A DNA stretch of 64,000 nucleotides from Prosapia bicincta (Eukaryota > Arthropoda > Insecta > Hemiptera > Cercopidae): positions 149,797,544-149,861,543 of the forward strand of contig JBAIZL010000001.1 in the NCBI GenBank assembly GCA_036971475.1. Reading direction: 5' to 3'. Shown here piece by piece: positions 1-13,385 of this stretch. Positions within the stretch are counted from its first letter, which is position 1. Every line of letters begins with the position of its first letter. Both the position numbers and the translations under genes were made by a program. Below the pieces are notes generated by a model. That model ran no database searches, had not been told where the DNA came from, and worked only from the letters and a program-made list of their open reading frames with translations.

Positions 1-1783
1 AGTGAATGCTTCACCTCTTCCTACATGTTTAACCTGGGTTTCTACATTTGCTTGAGAAAAAGTATTTTTAAATTAATTTAAATACTTTTTTCTTTCAGTC
101 TTATAGCATTCTTAAGTCTAGGTTTTAAAATAAAATATGTATAACATTTTTTGTTTAACAGAACCGACTTTATAAAACCTTACATACGAATGTAATACTT
201 ACTAAAAGTTAGAAAATAATTTTTCAATAAGGAAAACATAATTTGTCATAAGCTCATTACTCACAAAATTTTGAATTCGGCGCCACAATCATACTTTGTA
301 TTTTCTAATTCGTCAAATCTTTTACAAACATTTCCGAAACAATCAACATTTTTATAATTTCCCATGATTAATTATAGCGAAATATAAAATCTTCCCATGA
401 AACAAAAACTTCATGGGATCGATATTATGAGAGTATGCGGGACGTTAATTGAACTCTGTTCTCTGAAAGGTCCATGCAATATCAGATTTTGTCCAAAAAG
501 AATATGTTATTGCAAATTTTTCGTGCAATTATACAGATTGCCGACAGTTCAACCTCTTTGAAAGATTTACACGTTACGTGGTTATTGTAGATCCTTATAA
601 ATGTAAGAGATAATATTTCCTTGAACCTTTTGTATCATAAATTTAATAAATTTCTTATACATTCTAAATAACTCTTTGGAAGAAATTATTGTGTTCATAT
701 CATAATTTTTTAATCTATTTGCCAAAATTGCACAACATCATGAAAAATCTCTTTATTTGTCACTGTCAGTAAGTTACATATGAGTTTAAGTATGAAATTC
801 GGCACCGACTTTAAAGTTTTGTGGGTAATAAAGCTTATGGGTAAAAGCTTGTTGGTAAATGTTTCTGGGTAAAAGCTTACGATAAATTATGTTTTCGCTA
901 TCGGAAAATTATTTTTCATTTTTAGTAGATAAGAATTATATATTCGGGTTTTTTTAAAATCTTTTTTTTTTTAATGTTTTTATTTCTTTATTTTTAGAGA
1001 GATGATCTCTGATTCTTATCTACATTAAAATCGATTTTCGTTTCACATCGTTGGCAAAATAGGCAATATTTATCACTCAGTGGGTCGTACAGCAATCAGG
1101 CAATCAAAAAAAAAATAAGAGGTTTGGTGGTTCCAGAATTATGCTACGGAGATCTCGCAACATTGCTTGCGGGTAGGAGTATGGGAAACAGGGGGTTTTG
1201 ATAAGAGGTATGGACCTGAAGAGGGGTTTCTCTAAAGGTAAGACGTCCTTTGGTTAAATGAGAAAAAAGGCATTTTTGTTCTACAGGAATCGCGACACTC
1301 AAATGTCGTATATCAAACAAACGTCGCGACGCGTCGTCCAAAGAAATGCAGTCAGTCAACGTGTTCTCCGGGTTGCATAACATTAGTTTGTCATTTATTG
1401 ACAGTGCTAAAAGTGCAATGAAATTTCGATACGAAAGGTAAATTCCTATGAAAGGCTGTTTCAAAGAGCAATTAATTCCTGAATGTTAGGTCTTGTGTTC
1501 TTTAAACTTCCACTTAGATGAATTAGGAATAGGTCACCTATTTTTATTTCAGTAATATTCTTCCTCAATCACATTGGCCTGCTACTTATGGTTTTCAGAG
1601 GCAAACTTTTTTTTTAAATAACATCTCCGTCACATTGAGTCCGATTCATCACCCTTTTTAACGAGATTCAACACAGCAAGATTAATATATATATTCAAAG
1701 TGCTAATAATATACCACGGTGTTCCAATATAATATATTTTTAACTCATATTTTCCACTATAACAGGTGAACATATATAGACGT

Positions 1784-1930
1784 CGCACTTTCCAATAGTA
1801 GCACAATAATGAGTACGTTTATGTTTAATGAGGACGCCCGTTTCTGAATATGTATCCCATTTTTAACTCAGATCTCCAAAAAAAGTGTAACTATTACTAT
1901 ACGCAAGTGTAACATATGCTCAAGTGTTTC
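1784..1930 (-). repeat. F5 PLE terminus, old copy
   Basis: The + strand shows ccaatagtagcac, then gaggacgcccgtttc and cccatttttaactcaga. These match the reverse complement of the F5 copy at 4840 with many substitutions. Confidence 0.5.
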
Positions 1931-2717
1931 CATTTATTTTGTTTAAATAAGTAGTTGGCAAAGAAATAGGTTCAACTTTAATTCATTAAACCACCGATTT
2001 ATATAAGTACTTCTGAAATTAAAACTGTTCTGTTGAATTTAGTTTAATATTTTCCACACTAAAGGTATGTTAAAAAAATAATAAAAATTATGGTAAGAAA
2101 ATGGTTGATTTGCGAATTAAGTACAATTGGTTTAACGTCTTTGGCCAAAGATTTGAAATACATTGTACGTTGCTTGCAAATCAGCTGTATTTATAACTTA
2201 TCTAAGAGGGCGTCAAAGCTAGATTTAGATTTTAAAAAAATTTAAGGGCAATAGTGAGCGTCAGTCTTACCAAGGAGCTACACTGTTTGTTTGTTTGTTA
2301 GTAATCTAATTGTAAATTTTAAAACCAATTATTATTTGTTTATCATTAGATTTAATCCATTCGTACTTTCAGATTTCTTGTACGAATGATATGATTCCTC
2401 TCTGCCAGGAAACAATATTTTAAAATAATTTTAATTAATATGTAATTAGTTGATAATTTAAAATTTTAGCTTGGTCATTTTCCAGAATACCTTTTACATT
2501 AATTTAGGAGTATAGCAAATTAAAATTAGTCATTAGATATTACACAAGACTTACTTTAAAATCGCGTCCACACCAAAGTTGAATAATGATTGTTTGTAGA
2601 AAACTAAATGTTGTCAACTGGAAGTTGCTCTTCTCAAATTAGAGCAACAAGGGAACTATTTTCGTTGAAGACACAAGTATTCCCGAGGCTGCCAGTGTCG
2701 TTATAATCAACCACTGT

Positions 2718-3000
2718 ACAAAAGCTCCCCGAAGATATTGGGTAAAACCCTCGTTGAAGGATAGGGATACGTACAGTGGCTGTGACATAACTGATTTCCG
2801 AGAAGATAACGTAGATTTGTTGAGTGAAAAGCTGAGTTGCGACGGGAATGTCAAAAACTTCCAGAGAATGACTGGTAGTTACTTTAAGTATTTGATTTCA
2901 ATAATCGGACATAAAATCAACGTGACACAAACTATAGGAAAGCCGTAACTGTCCAAGAAAAGCAAACAGTTTCTTACGTCCGTGGTGCGTAGAAGGGGAA
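2718..3000 (+). pseudogene. PIF/Harbinger transposase N-terminal fragment
   Basis: The + frame around 2730-2945 reads RRYWVKPSLKDRD and then NFQRMTGSYFKYLISIIGHKI. This is the layout of HARBI1/PIF transposases (RRxWVHP...FRMxxxxFxxLLxxVxPxI). After a frameshift near 2944 the next segment reads AVTVQEKQTV, matching the family's AISxxERLxxTLRFL. The DDE catalytic part is absent. An old fragment. Confidence 0.6.
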
Positions 3001-4840
3001 CAGTTCTTTACAAGTTTCCTACTAGTAGGTTGCGCAAAGCGCGCAGCAACAAATCTACTACTTTTAGTTGTCAACTTTCTTTGATCTTTGCCGACACTCA
3101 GTGGAAAAACAAAATTTAGTGGAAGATTTGTGTCACTACAGGTGGAAGACAGAAAAACGTGGCTGTATTCTTTAGAAGAAGCAACAAATTGCCGTGACTT
3201 GTGGTAAACGTTGGTTTTAACTCACCTTAAAAGAAGACATTTGCTTCCTATTGACTAATATTGTGGCTTTAATTAGTTTAATTTGCGACAAAATATTCCG
3301 TTCCAATCACGAACGGTTGCTTTGAATAATAATATTATAAGTAACAAACTAACTAAATAAACATATCACACAACGTTGGCTTACGTGGAAGAAGAGACAA
3401 TATTTGGAGTCTTAATATCAAAATTTAGGTATTCCAGTTTCAGGATTTGTACCGGATGGAGTTGGCACTGACTGATGTAGGAATGTTGAGACCTGACATT
3501 AAAACGCTGAGTTCTATTAACCATAAAGTGAATATATGTATGTAGCAGATGTTTGCATCTACAGAATAACTCTCTACTACACTTGGAGTTTTTTCCAAAG
3601 CGTTTTATACGAACGCCTTTTATAGGGAACTTATATATAAGCCAAGACTTATTCACAATGTTTCTTTCTAACACCAACGTACAAGTTTAACGGAATTTAT
3701 AACGACATTTATAATGCCAAATATAGATGTGATAAGTTGCAGCGTATGCGTGACTAAGCTATTCAATGTGGATCATCTTGGAGGCCATAACATTCCAATC
3801 CGAAGTTCAAGGTCAACAGCCTTGGCAAGTAGAAAGAGGTAAAACCATTGAATACTTGTCTCGTGATGATCAGCTGTTGTAAAAACGTATTCTACGCACG
3901 AATTATTTTGTATTTTTCTTTTTACACGCCTACGCACAAATGTAACTTTCCTTTGTTGATAATGTGTCTGTATAAAGTGTGTCGCATGCTTCATTTCATT
4001 CATCAAGAATAGAAAACAATGGCAGTGGCGAGAAGTGTGAAAGTAAATAATTTGATTTATAAAATAAAAACATACAATTAGTAAATCATAGATAAGAACA
4101 TATGCAAGAATAGATTGTCCAATTTATTATATGTTTTAGTCTATTCTACAAATAGAATAAACCAATAAAATACAATAAAAAGCATAAAATTACTTTATTG
4201 ATTATTATAACTTTAAATCTTGTTTATTTTATTTTACAATTTATGGAAATTATGTTTTTTTACTTTTATAAAATATGCAGTAGAAAATTATCTTTATTCA
4301 TTAATATAGCTATTCGTTAACAATTCGTCAATTTATAAAAACTAAATTAGACGTTAACGTATTGTGAAATTATATAATCTATCTTAGACCAGTATATTCA
4401 ACTTTCTGGTGACATACACAGAGAATATACTGTAAAACCAGTTTTACTAAGTTTTTTAGGTATTAGGCCTAACGTCACACTTTATTACAATATCTAATTA
4501 AGTACACGATTCCATGAACAAATTAAATATTACACTTCAAACTATTTACACATATCCTTTAAAGAACCTCTAATTGAAGATCAAAACATTGTTAGTTGTT
4601 AACGTTAACGTTCAGCCATTATGGTTTACGAAAATCTTCAGGACAAATCGTTAATCTCCGGATTGTTACGCATTCGCGTTGGAATTCCAACATAGTCATG
4701 TTATACCGATTTACTCAAAAGTGGAGTTTTTATATATTCTGCGGTAGCCTATAAGAAGTTATATTTCAATAAATAAAACTTAATTGGCTACTGGTAAATT
4801 TTTAAGAAAACTATAACAAAAATTTTAATTTATGAGAGTT
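3000..4840. other. unassigned sequence
   Basis: AT-rich with short frames that match nothing I know. No splice-supported exon or repeat seen. The same holds for 1-1780, 1930-2717 and 4960-5690. Confidence 0.5.
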
Positions 4841-4960
4841 ACTATCTGAGTTTACAATGGGACACATCTCCCGAAACGGGCGTCTTCAACAAATATAAGT
4901 AAGTGCTACTATTGGCAAGTTTGTAAATACTTGCAAGTGTTTAGTGAAAATTATAACGTT
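4840..4960 (+). repeat. F5 PLE terminus with hammerhead-like motif
   Basis: TGAG, core TTTACAAT, hairpin GGGA/TCCC, GAA, ACGGGCGT, C, TTCA at 4847-4888, then the family tail aagtaagtgctactattggcaag. Stem I retains pairing through one G-U. Core G5 is mutated to T. Confidence 0.6.
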
Positions 4961-6446
4961 AACGATGTCAGGTTGGTGAAATTTTCAATGAGCATATATT
5001 TTATTGAATTTTTAAAAACATTTCCTAATCACAATCAAGACTTAAAATTAATTATTAAGCTGGTGTAGATTATTTTGTTTTAAAAACCTGCAATTCAGTC
5101 ACCTAATTCTGAAATTTAGATTATTTATTCATAATATTTAAGTGAAAAAGTCGGGCAATCACTGCATGCAAATGTAACCTTTAAAAAAAAAATTATTTAT
5201 CATTAAAAATTAAAGAATGTTTTAACTAAACCCAAATCCAAATTTCTGTAGAACAGGAACGGTGTAGAGAGGTGATTATGAAATATGTTTGTCAAATCCT
5301 TTTAAACAACATAATTCATTTAAACCACTTAGTTAAGATTTCATTGGTAATTATATAGTATTAGAGACTTGAATAACAATTAAGTGACGAGAAATTAGGA
5401 TTTATCGGAGCGGAACACTTGTAACTTCCGCATTGTGTGAAATGTCAAGTAATCTTTTATCTAATTATTTAAACTTAATATGTTTGGTCCTCTGTCGTAG
5501 TATATTTGGTGTGAAACTGTAGCAAATTTATTATAAATCAATTATAAAACTCTCTAGTCATGTTTTAATTCGCATATTCTCTTGTTACCATGAAATAATA
5601 AAGGTAATTAAAAATAATAAAACTAATAATATACATATAAAACAATGCTCAAAAATGTGCCACATTAAACAAAAATAATAATAATCTTACTATGACAAAA
5701 GCTAATAAAGGTAATGCTGTAGGTATTATTAATAAACAAGAACATATAAATAAAACTGAAAGTTGTATATCTAAAAATCAATATACACAAATAAATCAAG
5801 ATCCCACAAACAAATATCAAAGTGACAAAAAATTTCATATAAATTATTTCAATCAAAAATATGTTAATAATTATATAAATAACAATCCTAAAATTCCAAG
5901 ATTAAATAGGCTAATTAAGTTGCACAAAGAAGTTAAACCGATAAGTTAATTTTACCAATGATCTTTCTTATAAAATTTCAAAATATTGGGCTTTATTACT
6001 TAAAGATAATATAAAACTAAATAATACTTACAATAAAAAAAATTCGATTGAACTTATTGAAAGATTAAAAGATATTAAAATTGATAATAATACCAAATTA
6101 ATATCACTTGATGTTACTAACATGTATAATAACATACCTATAATGAAAACACTTGAAATAGTAAAATATAATATAGATACAAATAAAAAAGATAAAACAT
6201 TACCACAAGTAATATTAAATACATTAAAAGTCATATTAAATGAAAATTGGATTTTATATAATAATAAAAGTTATAAACAACAAGATGGATTGACAGACAA
6301 TAGTCTCTAAAACGTCACGCATATTATCGGAAATATTTCTACAAAATATAAACATTCAAATAGATAAAATTATTATTACATACGATCAAAATGACACTGG
6401 TTTTGATATGTAGATGATACGTTGTATATATATGATTGTAATTTTC

Positions 6447-6491
6447 ATTCCTGATGATGTTGGTACTGTTTACCAACGAAAAGCTTTGGAT
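6447..6491 (+). ncRNA. hammerhead-like ribozyme motif, family F6 (copy 1)
   Basis: Core CTGATGAT, a 7-bp perfect stem II GTTGGTA/TACCAAC, GAA, then the self-complementary AAGCTT, unpaired T, and stem I ATTC/GGAT (one G-U pair). Followed at about 50 bp by (TA)n. Lies inside the RT frame of the PLE at 5692-7550. Confidence 0.6.
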
Positions 6492-6535
6492 ATAAATTAA
6501 TAAATATTCTTGTATTTGAATAACCTATGTTGTTT

Positions 6536-6581
<46 letters not shown>

Positions 6582-7495
6582 TTTAAATATTGACAATGTA
6601 TTCAATTGCATAAATAATATACATAAAAATATAAAATTTACTCATGAATTCGAATCAAACAATAAACTGAATTATTTAGAGATTACAATTAGGCTACTAG
6701 AAACAATGAAAATTTTTAATATAACATATATAGAAAACATATCAAATTATACAAAGTTTTAAAATCATCATTATACTAAGAAATGGCAGTACTGTATAAT
6801 TTATTATATGGATTGCACAAAAAACCAATGAACATAAATTATCAAATAAAAGAAAAAACATAATATATCAAATTGCATTAAAAATGGATATAAAAGAAAA
6901 ACTATAGATAAATTAAATATTAACATAATATGAAAACAGAAAATCAACAATAACTTTGTAAATAATACAAGAGAAAAATTTGGACAACTTACATTCGCTG
7001 GTACCGAATAAAAAAATTACAAGATTATTTGAAGAAACTAATTCACAAATTACTTACAAAACTGATAATAAAATTAAAAATATAGTAAACAATAACAATA
7101 ATCAAAATAATATTCACGAAAGAAGTGTTTTTTATAACATAAAATCTCAAAATTGTAATCAATTAAATGTAGGACCAACAAAAAATAAATTAAAAGAAGA
7201 TACAAAGAATGTTTATTTTTTATAATTAACCGAACATATACAAACCAAATTTGGCTACTCATTGTATCAATAATGTACACAGATTTCCTGAAATAGGAAA
7301 TTATTAAACGAATTAAAGAAAGGGTTAAAGATGAATATATATATGAAACATTAGACATTAGACGAAAAAAAATATTTATAAGTTCATTGATGGTATGGAA
7401 AAAATTACATAAAAGTATAATTACTTATAAACATAATGCTGTTTATAGTCATATGATTTAAATTTTGTAAAAACATTTTGTTATTTAATTGTTTT

Positions 7496-7542
7496 TTCTC
7501 AAGGTGTTGGTAATTGTTTAGTCCACGAAAAGCTTTGAACAA

Positions 7543-7545
<3 letters not shown>
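7496..7545 (+). ncRNA. hammerhead-like motif, family F6 (copy 2, decayed)
   Basis: Retains GTTGGTA, GAA and AAGCTT in the same order as the copy at 6447, but the core is CTCAAGGT and stem II pairing is partly lost. It too is followed by (TA)n. It marks the 3' end of the PLE. Confidence 0.5.
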
Positions 7546-7551
<6 letters not shown>

Positions 7552-7628
<77 letters not shown>

Positions 7629-7640
7629 TATATATGTGTA

Positions 7641-7682
<42 letters not shown>
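7552..7682. repeat. (TA)n tract
   Basis: Two TA runs separated by a short acagtatatatgtgtatattt segment, directly after the F6 motif at 7496-7545. A shorter (TA)n at 6538-6579 follows the other F6 motif. Confidence 0.9.
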
Positions 7683-7686
<4 letters not shown>

Positions 7687-9804
7687 CCATTCTTTTTTTG
7701 AAATATTTTTAATATATTAACTATATTAGAAGAAAACATATCACCATATTTAATGTATATAATATATATCCCCTCACAGTGATACAAAGTGACACCCACT
7801 TTAGCTCGAAGTAAAGTCTGATAGATATTCTGGTTTTCTAATCGCGATGATTGCGACAGTACCATAGTGAGTGTAATGTCTCGGGCGAGGGTGCTCATGT
7901 ATCAGGTTTAGATCATCGAAAATAAAATTATAAGTGTTCATTTACTGTCCAGTATTTTAATAAAGTTATCTTCTCTTGGTGACTCACACTTTAGAGCTAC
8001 AGCATACTCTACAATGGCTGAAGTATTCTAGTACACAAAATGGGTCTAAAAAACGCGGACAGAAGAATTTACTGAAATAAAAGTATGGACTAACAGTAAT
8101 TACCCAAGTAAAATAAAGTAAGTCGATAATTAACCAAGTAAAAATAATATCCATATATTTTCAAGTTGGTTTTATCTCCTGTTTCTTTAGGTAACAAATG
8201 AAAACCAAAGCACTAATTGAAACGTTTTGTGTATTACTGATGAAAGCACGAAGAATATTTACTATTAAGAACGCCGACGTCAGATGTTAAGAATGCCATC
8301 GTAAGAAAATATCTTTTGTCAGATGGAAAGATCTTTATAAAAACATCCGCTTGAATTATTCCAAATGAGGGCATAGGGGAAAGTTTCAACACGGAAACAC
8401 GATCTTTGACGTATTTTGAAATTATTATAAAAATAATGTAATCGTTATGTCACTAAAAAGTAAAATGTCCTTTGACAATAAAATTAATTGAAACTAACGC
8501 ATTTCCCTCTGATAGCATTATGTTTAATGGCTGCTTTAACATGTTCTCTTTCTTTGTCTGGCTGAGGTCAGTAGAGTTGGAGGTATATTTTATTTTCGAA
8601 AGTGAAATACGTGGGAATGGGGATATTTTCACCTATTATATAATAACAATATTGTTAAAACTATTTATTGAGCCTGTAATTCAAATTGCGTAGACACCTT
8701 GAGTGGGACCACTACTACAGGTAAACAAATAAAACCCATTGCTTCAGATTAGTTCCCCTGTTTGCTACAACGTCATGTAAACCTTTTTCATATTTATAGT
8801 GAGTGTTAAGAAAGTAAACATGTTACAAATAAAATAATTTTGGTAAAGAATTAAAGTTGAAATAAATTTCAAAAATAAAACAGATAGTTAGGATAAGTAA
8901 TCTGTGTTCCTTTATTATATCTTTATATCAAGGTCGCGTTGGTTATTCTTAGACGTTAGATGAATTTCTTTTTTCACCAATACCATCCCTTTCATCATCA
9001 ACATTGTGTTTTCATAATTTCTTCAAATATCCACTGAATATAATTGATGATAAATGTAATGCGTTTCCCATTGCTACCCGTTTTGCAGCTTTGCTTTTCT
9101 GGTTTCAATTATTTCTATTTTAAGTTTCCTGAAACGATTTTTCTATTGCTAATCAATGTTACGTCTACGCATTAATTAACTAAATGTTCGGAAAATACGC
9201 TCAAGAGGCTAAAACAAGTACGCAGTGGAGAAACAATCACTCCAGGCAAGTGTGCACTGAAAGAAAACAGTATAGTTTAATCGTTTCTAATTGGTAGTTT
9301 TTGTTTTTCTCATATTTTGTTTCTTTTTGGAAATATATTACAACAGATTTTATATTATTTAACTTTTAATTTGGGAAAAAACATTTCTTTAAACTTATGA
9401 AAATACCTTAATTCTAATTCTGTGCCTAAGGAAGATATGCATTCCAACACACTCTTGCCGCAAGATTTCTCACAGATGTTCGCATACAAAGCGGATCCGT
9501 CGGATTACTTTCTCCTTCACTGAAAGGAAAACCTGTCCCAAGCCCATTGTAGACTGCCTTTTACTTCTGTTCGTGCAGCTTAAAGTGTATTTACTATTAT
9601 ATTAAAAAGGCCTACTATTATTTTGTAACATATGTTCAAAATAAATTAGAAAACAAATACAATTATTTTGTTAAAAATTATGAGGTTTTTATTATTATTA
9701 TTATTTGATTCCATTTTCACTCGAGCAACAAGTTTTACACTGAACATACATTGATATATTAATTAAAACAACATCTCACCACAAATTCAACAAATTTTAT
9801 TTTA

Positions 9805-9847
9805 ACCTTATGTACATTTCGACTACAAAGTAATCATCTTCAGAGGT
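9805..9847 (-). ncRNA. hammerhead-like ribozyme motif, family F2
   Basis: On the - strand: stem I ACCT/AGGT, core CTGAAGAT, stem II GATTAC/GTAGTC (one G-U pair, loop TTT), GAA, palindromic ATGTACAT, unpaired A. All parts fit the six-family model. No PLE coding sequence is recognisable next to it. Confidence 0.55.
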
Positions 9848-9924
9848 ATTTTTACAAATACATTGATATGTTACGCTTGTCTATAGTAGCAATTACTATT
9901 TTTGTTTAATAAGTACGGTAGAGA

Positions 9925-10040
9925 GACGGTCCGAGTTGTCATTGGATCATCTCCAAAAACCGTCGACCTCATTGAACAAAGAAGTAAGTTCTACTATAGG
10001 CAAGTGTGGCATATCAATATATATATGTAAGTGTGTGTGT
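9925..10040 (+). repeat. F5 PLE terminus, old copy
   Basis: Reads ccgagttgtcattgg, then tctccaaaaaccgtcgacctc and aagtaagttctactataggcaag in the same order as other F5 copies. Hairpin II and GAA are decayed. Confidence 0.5.
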
Positions 10041-12349
10041 TTTATCTTGGTTCACCAATAATTTAAATATAATATTTGGAAATATTATACCTAAAGAGAA
10101 TAAATTTTAAAAATTAAAAAAAAACAATTGTTTAATATTTTCGATTTTAAACCTTCGTTTATGTAAACAGTAGAAACAAGTAAGGTTTCAGCAAAAAATA
10201 TTAATTTTCTGTAATTGTTAGTTATGATAACTTTCCTAACTATTTCATTCTTTTACATTTCCAGCAAACGTTTTTAGAATAGAAATTTTCTACTAGTTTG
10301 TTCTATCTTTTAGAACTAATATTAATTGCATGATACATTTTATCGAGTTACACATCTTACAAAGGGATGGAAATAAAACAAAATCAGCTTCAAATAACTG
10401 ACTTTTTTTTGTAAATGTCAACAAGCAATATATTTAAGACAAACTTATGTTATAATGACGCTACTGCAGGTTCTTTTCTTGTAGTGCAAGAATAAAAACT
10501 ATACGAACATTAAACGTTAGGTGTTCTATGAATATTATTTCATTAAATATTTCCTGGAATGATCAAAAAGGAACTATTTCTGTTCACGAACTTTCACCGG
10601 TACAATTTTTTGTATAAGAATATTAAACAATATAAATTACAATGAATCTCTGTAATCAAAAGGGCTGTCTTCAAAAACCATAGTAATTGCCTTTACTCCA
10701 GTGAAGCAAATGTTTTCCGGAGTGACTGTACTTTTAACCCTAATGTCCAGCTTTTGTATTCAGAAATTTCTTTTGGATTTATTTATAAAAATAAGGCAAA
10801 TTTGTAGGTCTAATCAAATTAATAAAATTTAGTCATTTTATTAGAAGCTGTAGAATGTTTTCAAAACACAGATACAATGTGTGACGAAAATATGAATTTT
10901 TGAATACTAAAATATTAGATAGCAATTTTTTTTAAACAAATTTGTATTCTATAAAAAAAATTCAACATTGTTTGTGTACCAAAATAATCATAAAAAATTA
11001 CAATATATATTAAAAGATCTATTTTTCAAAAACTGTATTACCTTTATTAGAAAATGTTTAATAATGTTTTTTTTATAGTTTTAGTAGACCCTATTATGAA
11101 AATTAGTAAAGATATATATTGTGAATAATTTTTTTTGCTAAAAAGGTTAAAATATGTTTCGGAACCTTATCAGTGGTTATGTTTTAATATAACTTAACGT
11201 TGAACGTTTTTCAATGTTTTGACTTAAAAAGGGAAGGTATTAAATATCTTCTTATAAGAAACATTGTATTCTCACTATACAATAATAAAAATAGTATAAT
11301 TTAGTAATATTATTGTAAATCCTAATATTTGTAAATAATGATATGAATTGAATTTACTAGTTATTGAGTAGTAACAATTCAGGCGTAATCTAATATGTCT
11401 GAGACGTTTTTTCACAGGCTGTATGATAGAAGCCTTACAATACAATTAAATCTAGTAGCCCGCAAAATGTTTGCAATCTTCAATCTTTAAAACCACAATT
11501 ACAGTAATTTAAAGGAGTTTGAAGAAACATTGGGCAGTCCTATTTTCGACAATACCATATGATCCTTTTCCAGACTAAACCAATACATCAATTTTCAAAA
11601 CTCCAAAATAATTACAATACAAAAAAACCTATGCAATATATAATATACACATTGACTAAATTGACAGCTCAACAGGAAAAAAGAGTTTTTATTCAAACCC
11701 ATGAGTTTACAAAAACAAATGAATCCAAACACAAACACATTAGCCTACATCAAACAACACTAAAACGCTTAGTAATTGCTTAAATATCCCCATAAATACG
11801 AACGGTGCATAGCTTGTACATTACTTCCAAGAATAAATCAAAGTATAAATATCCGCGTAGTAAAGGTTTACTGATTCTGAAAAATCACGAATTAAACATT
11901 ATCGAGAAAATTACAAGTTGAGAAATGTCCCTTAAGCTTTACTTTCGAAAAGACCAAATCCAATAGATAAACTACAGTGACAATATTTTTTTAAATAAAT
12001 AACTTCTTAAGTATAAACGTCAAAGGCGTGACTTTCGGTTCAACGTACAACGTCCTGGAAGGCAAGAAGTATATTTACGAAGCATGAAGTAATTTCATCT
12101 AATAAGCCGTTATGTCTGTAAACACAGACGTCTGCCGCCACTTTCTTCTTACTTAATCTGCTTTATAATTGCAGAAGGCAGATTCTTTTGCAGTAAAATC
12201 TAGTCCAAACGTAAGTTTACCTTACCACAAAATATAACCAAATGTTATATATCATTTGACTGCTGATACATCTTTATTAACTTTTTAAACATTTTCTCGA
12301 ACTAGTAATAAATGAAATTTATATTTGGGTTAGATAAGAAGTTTTTGTT

Positions 12350-13385
12350 AAATATTTGTGTTAGATAATTATTTGTTTATCTAAAAAAAAATATTTAATT
12401 TATAAATGCGGAAGGAGCTACAGTATAAAATAGTCCACAGCGTATATTTTAGTAAATTTATTTTAACCGACAATTATTGTAACTATCAGTTTTATTTACA
12501 ATATTTGTGTTAGATAAATATTTGTTTATTAAAAGAAACTTTTTAATTTATAATTGCTTAAGGAGCTACAGTATAAAATAGTCTGCAGCGTATATTCTAG
12601 TAAATTTATTTTAACCGACAATTATTGTAACTATCAGTTTTATTTACAATATTTGTGTTAGATAAATATTTGTTTATTAAAAAAAACTTTTTAATTTATA
12701 AATGCGCTAGAAGCCACAGTATAAAATAGTTTACAGCATATATTCTAGTAAATTTATTTTAACCGACAATTACTGTAACTATCAGTTTTATTTACAATAT
12801 TTGTGTTAGATAATTATGTGTTTATTAAAAAATACTTTAGTTTATAAATGCGCAAGGAGCCACAGTATAAAATAGTTTACAGCATATATTTTAGTAAATT
12901 TATTTTAACCAACAATTATTGTAACTATCAGTTTTATTTACAATATTTGTGTTAGATAAATATTTGTTTATTAAAAGAAACTTTTTAATTTATAATTGCT
13001 TAAGGAGCTACAGTATAAAATAGTCTGCAGCGTATATTCTAGTAAATTTATTTTAACCGACAATTATTGTAACTATCAGTTTTATTTACAATATTTGTGT
13101 TAGATAAATATTTGTTTATTAAAAAAAACTTTTTAATTTATAAATGCGCTAGAAGCCACAGTATAAAATAGTTTACAGCATATATTCTAGTAAATTTATT
13201 TTAACCGACAATTACTGTAACTATCAGTTTTATTTACAATATTTGTGTTAGATAATTATGTGTTTATTAAAAAATACTTTAGTTTATAAATGCGCAAGGA
13301 GCCACAGTATAAAATAGTTTACAGCATATATTTTAGTAAATTTATTTTAACCAACAATTATTGTAGCTGTCAGTTTTATTTACAA
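12350..13385. repeat. satellite array with trimeric higher-order repeat
   Basis: Seven units of about 146-148 bp, each with caatatttgtgttagat, cacagtataaaatag (or ctacag...), and agtaaatttattttaacc. Unit types run partial-A-B-C-A-B-C. The second A-B-C block (about 12941-13380) is near-identical over about 440 bp to the first (about 12499-12941), while A, B and C differ from each other at many sites. Confidence 0.85.

Larger units (their letters stand above)
5692..7550 (+). pseudogene. decayed Penelope-like retroelement (RT and GIY-YIG region)
   Basis: Successive + frames give TKANKGNAVGIINKQEHINK (PLE fingers), NPKIPRLNRLIKLHKE, then KLISLDVTNMYNNIPI and ILYNNKSYKQQDGL. The catalytic YVDD box is at 6407-6418 (YVDDTLYIYDC), and NNIHKNIKFTHEFE with LNYLEITIR follows from about 6600. 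A degraded linker and GIY-YIG segment is at 6980-7225 (FYNIKSQNCNQLNVGPTK). Several frameshifts and stops show it is dead. The reading frame is broken between the YVDD box and the thumb by an insert (about 6447-6590) made of a hammerhead-like motif plus (TA)n. A second copy of that motif closes the element at 7498-7545. The N-terminal domain is missing. Confidence 0.8.
7690..12350. other. unassigned sequence
   Basis: Only the F2 motif (9805-9847) and the F5 relic (9925-10040) are recognisable. Other frames are short and family-less. Confidence 0.5.

Noticed and set aside
1144..1464. 106-codon - strand frame as a gene
   Set aside because: No recognisable domain, no splice context and no compositional support beyond chance.
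5665..6234. Hydrophobic - strand frames as membrane proteins
   Set aside because: They are antisense of the Lys/Asn-rich PLE reverse transcriptase, which yields Phe/Ile/Leu runs.
7499..7898. Ile-Tyr repeat open frames on both strands
   Set aside because: They translate (TA)n; the non-repeat ends match no family.
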